In this document: piece after piece, positions 15,473-24,039 of the stretch
How the letters are laid out: every line of letters starts with the position of its first letter
Position numbering within the stretch: position 1 is the first letter of the stretch
Source of the DNA: Acidimicrobiia bacterium
GTDB taxonomy: Bacteria; Actinomycetota; Acidimicrobiia; Acidimicrobiales; Bin134
Assembly (NCBI GenBank): GCA_009843565.1
Contig: VYDF01000009.1
Location: forward strand, 1 to 24,813
Length of the DNA stretch: 24,813 bases
Direction: 5' to 3'
Notes under the pieces: model-generated
Databases searched by the model: none
Told to the model about the DNA's origin: nothing
What the model saw: only the letters and a program-made list of their open reading frames with translations
Program-made: the position numbers and the translations under genes

Positions 15473-15976
15473 TCAGCGCCGTCGGGGCCGATCCCGGCCC
15501 ATCTGGGATCGGTCCAGCCGCCCTTTCGCGCAGAACAAGCGAAGCCTCTCGCGGTCGGCCAGTCCATAGCGGTACACGGCCCAGGCCCCCACACCCAGTC
15601 CGATTAGCTCCAGCGCGATCAGCGCGGCCAGGGGCTTGAATTCGGGCAGGTTGCCGCCGTCCACCTGCGCCCCCAACACCGGCCACCAAAAAAGCTCGCT
15701 GCGCAACCACGCGCCGTCGAGCACCAAGTACAAGAACAGTCCGATGGGCAGTCCCAGCCAGCGGCGCCGGGCCAGGCGGCGGCCCCGGGTGGCCATCATC
15801 ACCGCCACCAGCACGACCAGCGGCGCCAGCAAGGTGTGCAGCGCCCACGGGCCGCGGGCCAGCAGCTCGACCATGGGGAGCACCGAGCCGAGCATCACCA
15901 TGCGGTAGTCCAGCGCCGGGCTGTCAAACACCAAGGCCACCAGCACGAAGCTGAGGGCCAAGAACCAGAAGAACAC
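15473..15976 (-). CDS. Integral membrane protein of unknown function
   Basis: This 167-aa product has about four hydrophobic segments: 1-18, 24-38 (LDYRMVMLGSVLPMVELL), 46-60 and 72-89, plus 113-132 near the end. The C-terminus is very basic. The order of a DYR-GSVLP segment, then HTLL, then LYLVLDGAW loosely recalls DUF457/YdjM-type membrane proteins, but their metal ligands are not kept, so I leave it unnamed. The start is GTG 15976, 15 bp after the zinc-ribbon gene, which suggests it ends the minus-strand operon. Its stop lies 26 bp from the 3' end of rnpB. Confidence 0.75.
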   Translation of the reverse strand: MFFWFLALSFVLVALVFDSPALDYRMVMLGSVLPMVELLARGPWALHTLLAPLVVLVAVMMATRGRRLARRRWLGLPIGLFLYLVLDGAWLRSELFWWPVLGAQVDGGNLPEFKPLAALIALELIGLGVGAWAVYRYGLADRERLRLFCAKGRLDRSQMGRDRPRRR

Positions 15977-15991
15977 GGGTGTTCCGCCCGG

Positions 15992-16714
15992 TCAGGTCCG
16001 CACCAGGATGCGGCCGCACTCCTCGCAGTAGCACACCTCGTCGGCCGGGGCATGGCGTATGCGGTCGAGTTCCATGGCCGACAGCGCCAGATGGCAGCCC
16101 TCGCAGGTGCCGTTGCTGAGCCGGGCCACCGCCACCCCGCCCATTCGAGTCCGCAGTCCCTCATAGCTGGCCAGGGCCGCCTCAGAAATGTCGGAGGCCG
16201 CAGTTGAGCGGGCCGCGTTCTCCTGTTCTATCTCAGCCTGCACCACCGCTTCGGCCTCAGCCAGCCGCTGTTGGGCAGCTGCCACCTCGCCCCCCGCGGC
16301 CTCGAAGCTGGTCTCCAGATCTACAACCTCGGATTCGATCTGCTCGATCGCCTCCATTAGCTCCAAGGCATCGCTTTCCATCTCCGAACAGCGCGACCGC
16401 AAGCCGTTCACCTCTTCTTGGAGGGTGAGCAGCTCGCGGGTGCCGGTGACCTCTCCGGAGTAGAGCCGGTCGTTCTCCCGCTTCACCCGATCTTCCAAGG
16501 CGGCCAGCTCGTCCTCGTTGCGTTTGAGATTCCGCTGAAGCTCCAAGCGCTCAACCTGCTTCGCCTCCCGCTGTTGGTGAATCTGCTGACAGGCCTGTTG
16601 GGCGGCGACCAGCGAAGCCCGCTCAGCCAGCGTGTCGAAGCGATGTCGAAGCTGATTGATCCGAGTGTCGTGATCCTGCACCGTCAGCAGGCGCTGGAAT
16701 TGATCGTCGATCAC
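15992..16714 (-). CDS. Coiled-coil zinc-ribbon protein (CT398/DUF164 family)
   Basis: The 240-aa product is a long antiparallel coiled coil over about residues 5-175, rich in Glu, Gln, Arg and Leu, followed by a C4 zinc ribbon: CEGC near 205 and CEEC near 232. This is the layout of the CT398 (YbgI-like zinc ribbon) family, with the usual length. Family members have been linked to flagellar or secretion ATPase systems in some bacteria, but in actinomycetes the function is unknown and the family often lies near tRNA or wall genes. The start is GTG 16714, which overlaps the stop of the upstream PBP gene (GTGA), so the two are translationally coupled. Confidence 0.88.
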   Translation of the reverse strand: MIDDQFQRLLTVQDHDTRINQLRHRFDTLAERASLVAAQQACQQIHQQREAKQVERLELQRNLKRNEDELAALEDRVKRENDRLYSGEVTGTRELLTLQEEVNGLRSRCSEMESDALELMEAIEQIESEVVDLETSFEAAGGEVAAAQQRLAEAEAVVQAEIEQENAARSTAASDISEAALASYEGLRTRMGGVAVARLSNGTCEGCHLALSAMELDRIRHAPADEVCYCEECGRILVRT

Positions 16715-19062
16715 GGCTCGATACTAGGTTCAGATGATTCTTCGGGATCAGCCTCCACACCGGATTCAGCCTCCTCGGCGGCGTCGGCTGGAGAACCCGG
16801 AGCGGAGCCGGGGCCCACACAGGTGTCGGCAAACCCGTCGTCGTTTGAGTCCAGGGGGAACTGGCCTTCAACACACTCCACTTCGATGGGTGTGGGGGTT
16901 CCGCAGAACAGCGGAATGGGGTCGCCTCCCTCCACTGCGAATTCGCTGAACCCGCAGGGCTCGACCCCCTCGGTGATCAACAGGTCGACGCAGGCGTCGT
17001 GAGTGCCGTCATCGTCGGTGTCCACCGGGACGATGATGGGCACGATCACCTCTGGGTCTTCGGGCTCCAACGGTGTCGCGCAGGGCACGCCCACCGTGAA
17101 CACGTCCTCCAACTCGATCAGCTCGCTGATCCGGGGCTCGCCAGGACAGTTCGGGAAGTCCACCACTTCAAGACCCTCGTGGTAGCTGGTCATGAACCGG
17201 CCCCACGCCACCGCCGGATAGGAGCTGCCGGTTACCTTGCGCATGGGAATGCGCTCGTTGGGGTTCCCCAGCCACACCGCGGTGGCCAGGTGAGGGGTGA
17301 ACCCGACAAACCAGGCATCGGCCGATTCCTCAGTGGTGCCGGTTTTGCCCGCCGAGGTCTGGAGGGGAAGCTGGGCCCGGCGCCCGGTGCCATTGACCAT
17401 GTTGTTCTCCAGCACGTCGGTGGCCCAGCAGGCCGAGCGCTCCGTCACCACCCGCTGGCCCGACAGCTCGTGCTGGTAGAGCACATTGCCCTGGCGGTCG
17501 ACGATCCGCTCGATGAAATAGGGCTCATAGCGAAATCCGCCGGTGGCCATCACCCCGTAGGCCGACGCCATGTCGATGGGGTGGACCTCCTCAGAGCCCA
17601 GCGGTAGCGACGCCACCGGCTCCAGCACCGTCGTGATGCCCATTCTTGACGCGGTGTCGATTACCGGCTCAATGCCCGCTACTCGGCCCAGCCGCAAGAA
17701 CGCGCAGTTGGAGGAGACCCTTATCTGATCGGTGATGGTGTCCACCTGCCCAGGCGAGCTGGCGAAGTTATTGGCCACATAGGGGTCGGGAACACCGCCG
17801 GGGTTGGGAATCTGGCACGGACCCCGTCCACTCACCCGGTCGCTGGGCTGGTACCCCTGCTCCAACAGGGTCATCAACACGAACGTCTTGAACGCCGACC
17901 CCGGCTGGCGGGAGCCCTGGGTGGCCAGGTTGAACTCCTGCTCATCCTGGGCGAACCCCGGTCCGCCTACCACCGCTCGAACCGCCCCGGTGTCGGGCTC
18001 GAGAGCGGCAAGGGCCATGGTTGCCTCGACGCCGCCGTGCTCCCCCTCGTTGTACTCCACCAGGGTGGCAGCCACCGCGGCCTCGGCCTGTTGCTGGGCC
18101 ACGGGGTCAAAGGTGGTGTAGATGCTGAGGCCGCCGTTGAACACCAGATTGAACCGGTCTTCAGGGTTCCCGCCCAGATACCGGGGGTCGTCCAGAAGCT
18201 GCTGCTTCACCTCCTCCACGAAATAGCTCTTGGGCGGCAGCTCGATCTCGTTGACCGCGGTGGGCAGCGGCTGGAGGTGGAACAGGTCGGCCTGCTCCTC
18301 AGTGATGTAGCCCAGCTCAGCCAGCCGGTTCAACACGATGCGCCGCTGGCGCAGAGCCCGCAAGGGGTTGTTGATGGGGTCGTAGCTGCTGGGGTTGCTG
18401 ATGAGTGCAGACAGCAGCGCAGCCTCCCCCCAACCAAGATCGTCGGCGTCCAGCCCCCAGTACACCTCGGCCGCGGCCTGCACGCCGTAGGCGCCCTGGC
18501 CGAAATACACCGTGTTCAGATACAGGTTGAGGATGTCGTCTTTTTCCATCTCCCGCTCAAGGCGCTTGGCCATGGCCATCTCCTGGAGCTTGCGCTCAGC
18601 TTCCACCTTGTTGCCCACCACCAGGTTCTTGATGAGCTGCTGGGTGATGGTGGACCCGCCCTGGGTGATGCCGCCGGCCCCGACATTCTCAAGACCGGCC
18701 CGGAATACCGCGCTGAGGTCGATACCGGTGTGCAGGTAGAAGTTCTCGTCTTCGATGGCGATCACCGCGTGCTTCACCTCATCGGAGATGTCGTCGATCT
18801 CCACCAGCACCCGGTTCTCCACGTAGCTGAACACGTCGATGATCTCGAGGTTCGAGTCGTAGACGTAGGAGCGAATGGCCAGCTCGTCCAGGCTCACGTC
18901 CTCGGTCAGGTTCACCTCCACCGGGGTGGACTCCCATGACTTCAGCACGTCGGCCGTCGGAGGCCACACCACAAACAGGGTGGCAGCCAAAGCCAGCGCC
19001 AGCATGGGCATGAGCACGGTCAGCCGGAGCAGGTGGGACAGCCACCTCAACAAGTCCTTCAC
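16711..19062 (-). CDS. Class A penicillin-binding protein with calcium-repeat-like tail
   Basis: This 783-aa bifunctional peptidoglycan synthase has one N-terminal TM at about 12-33. The glycosyltransferase domain carries EDENFYLHTG (catalytic Glu104), GGSTITQQLIKN, RKLQE and ILNLYLNTVYFGQG. The transpeptidase has S389-A-F-K392, S450-S-N452 and K573-T-G575. All catalytic residues are present. After residue 670 comes an unusual tail with DTDDDGTHDACVD and DSNDDGFADTCVG, which look like thrombospondin type 3 (calcium-binding) repeats, several cysteines and an acidic end. It polymerises and crosslinks the cell wall outside the membrane. The start is GTG 19062. There is no clear Shine-Dalgarno. 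Confidence 0.95.
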   Translation of the reverse strand: MKDLLRWLSHLLRLTVLMPMLALALAATLFVVWPPTADVLKSWESTPVEVNLTEDVSLDELAIRSYVYDSNLEIIDVFSYVENRVLVEIDDISDEVKHAVIAIEDENFYLHTGIDLSAVFRAGLENVGAGGITQGGSTITQQLIKNLVVGNKVEAERKLQEMAMAKRLEREMEKDDILNLYLNTVYFGQGAYGVQAAAEVYWGLDADDLGWGEAALLSALISNPSSYDPINNPLRALRQRRIVLNRLAELGYITEEQADLFHLQPLPTAVNEIELPPKSYFVEEVKQQLLDDPRYLGGNPEDRFNLVFNGGLSIYTTFDPVAQQQAEAAVAATLVEYNEGEHGGVEATMALAALEPDTGAVRAVVGGPGFAQDEQEFNLATQGSRQPGSAFKTFVLMTLLEQGYQPSDRVSGRGPCQIPNPGGVPDPYVANNFASSPGQVDTITDQIRVSSNCAFLRLGRVAGIEPVIDTASRMGITTVLEPVASLPLGSEEVHPIDMASAYGVMATGGFRYEPYFIERIVDRQGNVLYQHELSGQRVVTERSACWATDVLENNMVNGTGRRAQLPLQTSAGKTGTTEESADAWFVGFTPHLATAVWLGNPNERIPMRKVTGSSYPAVAWGRFMTSYHEGLEVVDFPNCPGEPRISELIELEDVFTVGVPCATPLEPEDPEVIVPIIVPVDTDDDGTHDACVDLLITEGVEPCGFSEFAVEGGDPIPLFCGTPTPIEVECVEGQFPLDSNDDGFADTCVGPGSAPGSPADAAEEAESGVEADPEESSEPSIEP

Positions 19063-19107
19063 CTGAACCCCAACGCTACCGGCCGCGAAGCGGGGGCAGG
19101 TGCGCGC

Positions 19108-19572
19108 TCAGTAGCTACCGCCCAACTTGGTGTGGTCCCAGCTGATGGTCTTTTCGGCCTTGATCACCACCGCAGTGCGCTTCAAGGCCATGCTCTCGGC
19201 CGCCTTGGACAGCATCTCCCGGTCGATGTCGGGATTGTTCCGGGCCATCACCTCCAAGGCATAGCGGTGGACCACCTCGGGATCGGTGTGGAGCTCGGCA
19301 TGTCCGTTGATCGCCACGCCGCGGAGCTTGTCGTACTCAAGTCCGTCCTCCAGCAGGAGGGCGATGCGGCTGTCGCGCTCCAGGTTCTTGATCTTCTGCG
19401 ACTTGGTGTAGGTCTCGAACACGATGTCGCCGTCCACCACCGCGAACCACAGGGTGCTCAGATGGGGTGTGCCGTCCTGGTTGATGGTGGCCACCTGGAG
19501 GCTCTTCTGCTCCTCGATGAATACCTCGAGCTCGTCGGGGGTCAGCCGGATCTTGTCGCGACGCTTAGCCAT
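19108..19572 (-). CDS. PPOX-class (F420/FMN-dependent) flavoprotein
   Basis: This 154-aa split-barrel protein of the pyridoxamine-phosphate-oxidase superfamily shows LQVATINQDGTPHLSTLWFAVVDGDIVF at about 25-52, then TKSQKIKNLERDSRIALLLEDG, a GVAINGHAEL strand and a C-terminal SWDHTKLGG. It resembles actinobacterial FDOR-B enzymes, which use F420 to reduce varied substrates. FMN use is an alternative that sequence alone does not settle. The start is ATG 19572, in the 33-bp gap after the CoA lyase gene, with no evident ribosome-binding site or -10 box. Confidence 0.85.
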   Translation of the reverse strand: MAKRRDKIRLTPDELEVFIEEQKSLQVATINQDGTPHLSTLWFAVVDGDIVFETYTKSQKIKNLERDSRIALLLEDGLEYDKLRGVAINGHAELHTDPEVVHRYALEVMARNNPDIDREMLSKAAESMALKRTAVVIKAEKTISWDHTKLGGSY

Positions 19573-19605
19573 TTGCTCAGCTTCTCACACCGTCTGGTGC
19601 GGCGG

Positions 19606-20472
19606 TCACTCGTCCAGGAGCGCCCGGGCCCGGCGAGCAAGCGGCTCGTCGACCATCTGGCCCTCGAAGGCCACCGATGCCTCGCCTCGGGCTTGGGCTG
19701 CGTCCCAGACAGCCAGCAGCGCCCGGGCCCGCTCCCGCTCCTCGGTCGACGGCGAGAAGCTCTGGTTGGCCAGCGGTACCTGGCTGGGGTGAATGCACAA
19801 CTTGCCGCTGTAGCCGATGGATCTCCCAACCGCCGCGTCGGCCAAGAAGCGCTCGTCGTCGCCGAACGCGGTCACCACCTGATCGAGCACCGGCACCCCA
19901 GCCAGGCGGGCGGCCAGCGCCACCTGCGAGCGGGCGTACAGCACTTCCAATCCATTGCCGGTACGAACGCCGCCCATGTCGGTGATGAAGTCCTCGGCTC
20001 CGAAGTAGGCCCAGTCAATCCGGGGATGCCCCAGCACGTCGGCGGCCTGGGCGACGCCAGTGGCGGTCTCGACTCCGGCCAACAGCCGGAAGTGGCCACA
20101 GCCAGCTTGGGCTAGAGCCTCATGCACCAGCTCGATTTGGGCCGCGGTCTCCAATTTGGGCACCACCACCCCGCTCAGCTCCTCGGCCAGACCCTCGGCG
20201 ACGTCGCTGGCGAACCATTCGGAGCCAAGAGGGTTGACCCGCACGAACACAGCCAGGTCGGGATTCTGGCGTTGCAGTTCTGCCCCCATGGCTCTGGCCT
20301 GGACGCGGGCTTCGGCCTTGGCTGTGGAGGCCACTGCGTCCTCTAGGTCCAACACCACGCCGTCGGGACCGCTGCGAGGCAGCTTGGCGCACATATCGGG
20401 GCGGCTGGCCGGAGCAAACAGCAGACTCCGAAGCCGGGGCAGCGCGCCTTTTTTCAGATGTTCCTCGGTCAT
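19606..20472 (-). CDS. HpcH/HpaI-family CoA-ester lyase (CitE-like)
   Basis: The 288-aa TIM-barrel lyase shows RSLLFAPASRPDM near residue 15, VLDLEDAVASTAKAEAR (metal-binding acids), VRVNPLGS, VVVPKLET, GVETATGVAQA, YFGAEDFITDMGG and GYSGKLCIHPSQV. These belong to the malyl-CoA/citramalyl-CoA/citryl lyase group, which split or form C-C bonds between an acyl-CoA and an oxo acid using Mg2+. The exact substrate is open. ATG 20472 overlaps the stop of the acetoacetyl-CoA synthetase gene (ATGA), so its enzyme is made together with that one. The longer frame upstream runs inside the synthetase gene and is rejected. Confidence 0.88.
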   Translation of the reverse strand: MTEEHLKKGALPRLRSLLFAPASRPDMCAKLPRSGPDGVVLDLEDAVASTAKAEARVQARAMGAELQRQNPDLAVFVRVNPLGSEWFASDVAEGLAEELSGVVVPKLETAAQIELVHEALAQAGCGHFRLLAGVETATGVAQAADVLGHPRIDWAYFGAEDFITDMGGVRTGNGLEVLYARSQVALAARLAGVPVLDQVVTAFGDDERFLADAAVGRSIGYSGKLCIHPSQVPLANQSFSPSTEERERARALLAVWDAAQARGEASVAFEGQMVDEPLARRARALLDE

Positions 20473-22412
20473 GCCAGCTCCGGTCGGTTGCGGAAGTAGT
20501 CCAACGCTTCGGGATTGGCCAAGGCCTCGATGTTGGCGATGGGCCGCCCGCATATCGCGTCGCGCACCGCCAATTCCACGGTCTTGCCGCTGCGGGTGCG
20601 GGGGATGTCGTCCACGGCGCAGATCACGGCGGGAACGTGTCGGGGGGAGGCACCTGATCGAATCGCCGCCCGAATGACCGCTTCCATTTCGTTGTCGAGG
20701 CGGACGCCCTCGACGAGTTTCACGAAGAGCACCACCCGAGTATCGCCGTCGACGGGCTGGCCCACCACCACGCTCTCCACCACTTCGTCCATGGCATCCA
20801 CCAGGCGGTAGATCTCCGCTGTGCCGATGCGGACTCCGCCAGGGTTCAAGGTGGCGTCGGAGCGACCGGAGATCACAAACCCACCGTGCTCGGTAGCGCA
20901 GATGTAGTCGCCCTGATGCCACCGTCCCTCGAAGCGCTCGTAATAGGCGGCCCGGTAGCGCTGGTCACCTCCCTCTCCCCAAAACCGGAGCGGTTGCGAA
21001 GGGAACGGCGATGCGCAAACCAGCTCGCCGAACTGCCCCGGCCCCAACAATGTGCCATCGCCGTCGAGCACTTGGATGTCGAGGCCCAGGGCGGGCCGCT
21101 GGATCTCCCCCGGCCACACCGCTGAGGTGGGGTCGCCAGCCACCAGGCAACCGCACAGATCGGTGCCCCCCGAGATGGAGGCCAGATGAACGTCGGCCTT
21201 GACCTCTTGGTACACGTAGTCGAACCCGTCAGGTGACAGCGGCGAGCCGGTGGAGCAGATGGTGCGCAGTGCGCTCAGGCTGTGGGTGTTGCGTGGAGAC
21301 ACACCAGCCTTGCGCAGCGAGTCGATATAGCGGGCCGACGTTCCAAACAGAGTGACTCCGGCTCGATCGGCCAAGTTGAACGAGACATCGAGGTTCGGAT
21401 GGGCGGGGTTGCCGTCCCAAACCACCGCTGCGGCGCGCGAGGCCAGCGCCGAGGCCAGCCAGCTCCACATCATCCAGCCGGTGGTGGTGAAGTAGAACAC
21501 CCGGTCGCCGGGACGGACATCACAGTGGAGCTGGTGCTCGCACAGGTGCTTGAGCAGGATCCCGCCAGCCCGGTGGACGATGCATTTGGGCCGACCGGTC
21601 GTTCCCGACGAATACAGCACGTACAGCGGATGGTCGAAGGGAAGCTGCTCGAACTGGATCGGCCCCGCGGGATGGGGCCCGATCCAATCGTCGAAGTCCG
21701 CGGTGCCCTCGGGCAGGGAGCCTCTGTCGGTGCGATTCAGCACCACGGTGGCCGCCACCGTGGGCAGTCCGGCCCTGATATCCGCCACCCGCTCCCGGCA
21801 GTCGAAGCGCTGGCCGCCATAGTCGTAACCGTCCACCGCGAACAGCAGCTTCGGTTCGATCTGGCCGAAACGGTCGAGCACTCCGGCGGTGCCGAAGTCG
21901 GGGGATGTGGACGAGAACACCGCTCCCACCGAGGCCGCGGCCAGCATCACCGCATAGGTCTCGGGCACGTTGGGCATCCAGCACGCCACCCGGTCGCCGG
22001 GGCCCACACCCTCAGCTCTCATGGCACCGACCAGCCGGGACACCAGCGCCCGCAGCTCGGCTCGCCTGGTTTCGGTGTACGCACCCGACTCGTCGGCGAA
22101 CACGATGGCGGTCTCATCGTCGGGGCCAACCAGCAGATTCTCGGCAAAATTGAGCCGGGCACCTTCGAAGAACCTCACGTCGGCCATGTGCTGGGCCTCA
22201 ACCACCGGGGCACTCCCCCGCTCCGAGGCCACTACCTCACAGAAGTCCCATACCGCCGACCAGAAAGCTCCTGGATATCGCACCGACCACCGGTGCAGTC
22301 GCTCGTATCCTCCTTCGGCCACAATGTCGATGTCTGCGCCCGCGGCAAAGCGGGCCAGATTGGTGTGGGCAGCTTGATCCCGGCCAGGTGTCCAAAGCGG
22401 CAGGCTGTCCAT
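20469..22412 (-). CDS. Acetoacetyl-CoA synthetase
   Basis: This 647-aa acyl-adenylate enzyme converts acetoacetate, CoA and ATP to acetoacetyl-CoA. Its length and N-terminal extension (HTNLARFAAGADID, WSVRYPGAFWSAVWDF, FFEGARLNFAENLL) are those of the AACS family rather than plain acetyl-CoA synthetases. Motifs are YSSGTTGRPK at 267-276, TTTGWMMWSW, GGTDLCG, GDYI...FVISGRSDATLNPGGVRIG, and the adenylation lysine near 610 in RTRSGK. It allows use of acetoacetate (ketone body) carbon or returns acetoacetate from leucine breakdown. ATG 22412 lies 2 bp after a small membrane protein gene. Confidence 0.92.
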   Translation of the reverse strand: MDSLPLWTPGRDQAAHTNLARFAAGADIDIVAEGGYERLHRWSVRYPGAFWSAVWDFCEVVASERGSAPVVEAQHMADVRFFEGARLNFAENLLVGPDDETAIVFADESGAYTETRRAELRALVSRLVGAMRAEGVGPGDRVACWMPNVPETYAVMLAAASVGAVFSSTSPDFGTAGVLDRFGQIEPKLLFAVDGYDYGGQRFDCRERVADIRAGLPTVAATVVLNRTDRGSLPEGTADFDDWIGPHPAGPIQFEQLPFDHPLYVLYSSGTTGRPKCIVHRAGGILLKHLCEHQLHCDVRPGDRVFYFTTTGWMMWSWLASALASRAAAVVWDGNPAHPNLDVSFNLADRAGVTLFGTSARYIDSLRKAGVSPRNTHSLSALRTICSTGSPLSPDGFDYVYQEVKADVHLASISGGTDLCGCLVAGDPTSAVWPGEIQRPALGLDIQVLDGDGTLLGPGQFGELVCASPFPSQPLRFWGEGGDQRYRAAYYERFEGRWHQGDYICATEHGGFVISGRSDATLNPGGVRIGTAEIYRLVDAMDEVVESVVVGQPVDGDTRVVLFVKLVEGVRLDNEMEAVIRAAIRSGASPRHVPAVICAVDDIPRTRSGKTVELAVRDAICGRPIANIEALANPEALDYFRNRPELA

Positions 22413-22414
22413 GG

Positions 22415-22789
22415 TCAGACGATATTGGGATCGGCCGCCCACCACCACCAAGCCGCGGCTGCGACCGTTCCGGCAACCAGGGCGACAAAGAACGCACGCT
22501 TGGCCAGCTTGTATAGGAACACCAGCGTGGCCAGCACGGCGATGATCACCGCCGCCAGGGTCAGCTCAGGGTTGGCCGTGGCGAACTCGATCAGCTCGTC
22601 GGGAATGTCGTCTCGCACGTTGGGGGGCAGGCAGTCGAGGGCGCGTTCGGGAAGTTTGTCGATCACTCCGTTCCGCAGATCTTCCAGCAGATTCGGGTCT
22701 ACGCAGTCCAGTCCGTCGGGCAGCTCGGGCGTCCCGCCCTGCAATTGCATCCCGACATTCTCCCCGACACAAGCACCGATTCCGCGCAC
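22415..22789 (-). CDS. Small membrane protein upstream of acetoacetyl-CoA synthetase
   Basis: This 124-aa product has no family I recognise. The polar N-terminal half has Cys and Pro (LDCVDPN, LDCLPPN, and the near repeat LRNGVIDKLP / VRDDIPDELI). It then has two helices at about 76-92 and 97-115 divided by YKLAKRAF, with a WWWW cluster near the end. The N-terminal half should face the outside or the cytoplasm, which cannot be told from sequence. The start is GTG 22789, with a later ATG at 22750. It lies 2 bp before the synthetase, so the two are likely to be co-transcribed. Confidence 0.65.
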   Translation of the reverse strand: MRGIGACVGENVGMQLQGGTPELPDGLDCVDPNLLEDLRNGVIDKLPERALDCLPPNVRDDIPDELIEFATANPELTLAAVIIAVLATLVFLYKLAKRAFFVALVAGTVAAAAWWWWAADPNIV

Positions 22790-22829
22790 CCCCGGCTAGG
22801 GGTGCCGTAGACGCTGTGGGCAGCGAGGT

Positions 22830-23942
22830 CTAGCGAAGATCGGAAAGCTTGACCAATTCGGGTTCGATGCGCTCCACGCCTCCTGTGGGCAGGAAGAATC
22901 GCCAGAAGATGCTGCCGGAAGGTCGACCCTCGGTATCCAGCCAGTTGTACACGCCGGGATCCTCATGGGCGATCACCATCTTGAACGTGCCATCGGCTTC
23001 GAGGGTGGTGTTGGCCCGGTTGCGGCTAGTGGTGCGGTTGCCGTAGTCGTAGGTCTGGCCGGACGCGGTCCACAGGCACACGTTGCCGAACTTGCATTCC
23101 GGCCACCGGCCGGTCATCACCAGGGCCTCGTCGGGGGCGAGCACGTAGCGCCCCATGGTGTAGTAGGCGTCGAAGGCGGCAAAGCCCATGGTGCCGGGTG
23201 GCTGGGGGTCGGGAAGAACATTGGGCTCGCGGCTCACCCACGTCGGCAAGGGATAGGTGCCGGGGATGGGCTGCTGGATGGTCTTGCCCAGCACATGGTT
23301 GGTGACTCGGCCGATGGCCGTGGCCACCGTCTCGTCGTTCCAGAGTGTGGCCGGACCCACCGGCGACAGGCACTCGATGCTCAGGGGAATGTGGAGGGAC
23401 TCATCGGCTGCCGCAGGCTTCGGGACTTCGAAGTAATGCCGGGTGGTGATACGGCCCGATTCGGGGGGCAAGTCCAGCCAGTTGCGGTCCCGAGGTTCGC
23501 CGCCTAGGAACACCTCGTAGTTGCCGTCGGCGTCCACATCGATGTCGTCGTCGTTGAGCACCCCGCCGGTGCCGGTGGCATATCGCCCCTCAGATGTGCC
23601 CAGCTCCACCGTGAACGACGTGTAGACCGCTCCGGCCAAGTTGCCGGTGACCCGAAAGGCCAGATCGCTTCTCACCGGGGCCTCGAAGTACACCGCATCG
23701 GCATTGTCGCCGGTGAACTTGCGGGTAGGCGACACGATGCGGCGCCACACCGGGCGCTCGGGATCGAACTCGGCATGGGCGAACAGGCCCGACTGGAGGA
23801 TGTGCAGCACCAGGCGGTGGCTGTCGGCGATTTCCTGCTCACCGGACAACCCCCACTCCTCGCCGCAAAAGCGTTCGCTCACTTGCCCTAGGGCGTCAAC
23901 CATGTCGGCCCACGCGGCCTGGGTCTTGGTCTGATCTGCCAT
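22830..23942 (-). CDS. DUF1214 domain protein
   Basis: This 370-aa protein has the C-terminal pattern of DUF1214: ECKFGNVCLWTA, then YDYGNRTTS, FKMVIAHEDPGVYNWLDTEG and WRFFLPTGG. An N-terminal all-beta part (VYFEAPVRSDLAFRVTGNLAGAVYTSFTVE, NYEVFLGGEPRDRNWLDLPPES) is typical of actinobacterial members. No signal peptide is present. The family is widespread in soil and marine actinomycetes, often near lipid-degradation genes, but no reaction is known. A strong Shine-Dalgarno AAGGGGGAG lies at 23957-23949, 6 nt before ATG 23942, unlike its leaderless neighbours. Confidence 0.82.
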   Translation of the reverse strand: MADQTKTQAAWADMVDALGQVSERFCGEEWGLSGEQEIADSHRLVLHILQSGLFAHAEFDPERPVWRRIVSPTRKFTGDNADAVYFEAPVRSDLAFRVTGNLAGAVYTSFTVELGTSEGRYATGTGGVLNDDDIDVDADGNYEVFLGGEPRDRNWLDLPPESGRITTRHYFEVPKPAAADESLHIPLSIECLSPVGPATLWNDETVATAIGRVTNHVLGKTIQQPIPGTYPLPTWVSREPNVLPDPQPPGTMGFAAFDAYYTMGRYVLAPDEALVMTGRWPECKFGNVCLWTASGQTYDYGNRTTSRNRANTTLEADGTFKMVIAHEDPGVYNWLDTEGRPSGSIFWRFFLPTGGVERIEPELVKLSDLR

Positions 23943-23948
23943 AGCGAT

Positions 23949-23957
23949 CTCCCCCTT
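23949..23957 (-). promoter_or_regulatory. Strong ribosome-binding site for the DUF1214 gene
   Basis: AAGGGGGAG on the minus strand is 6 nt before ATG 23942. It fixes the start and contrasts with the several apparently leaderless genes here. Confidence 0.7.
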
Positions 23958-24027
23958 GGTGTTGGCCGGGACGTTACTGCAGCGGCCTCAACCCGCCACC
24001 ATCCACCAAACTGTCACCCCCCGTCGG

Positions 24028-24033
24028 TATGGT
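24028..24033 (+). promoter_or_regulatory. -10 box (TATGGT) for the leaderless metallopeptidase gene
   Basis: TATGGT ends exactly 6 nt before ATG 24040, giving the same arrangement as upstream of other genes here. No -35 is evident. Confidence 0.5.
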
Positions 24034-24039
24034 CGAGTG

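Noticed and set aside
19073..19078. TAGCGT as a leaderless -10 box for the PBP
   Set aside because: The spacing to the GTG is 10 nt, not 6-7, so it does not fit the pattern seen elsewhere.
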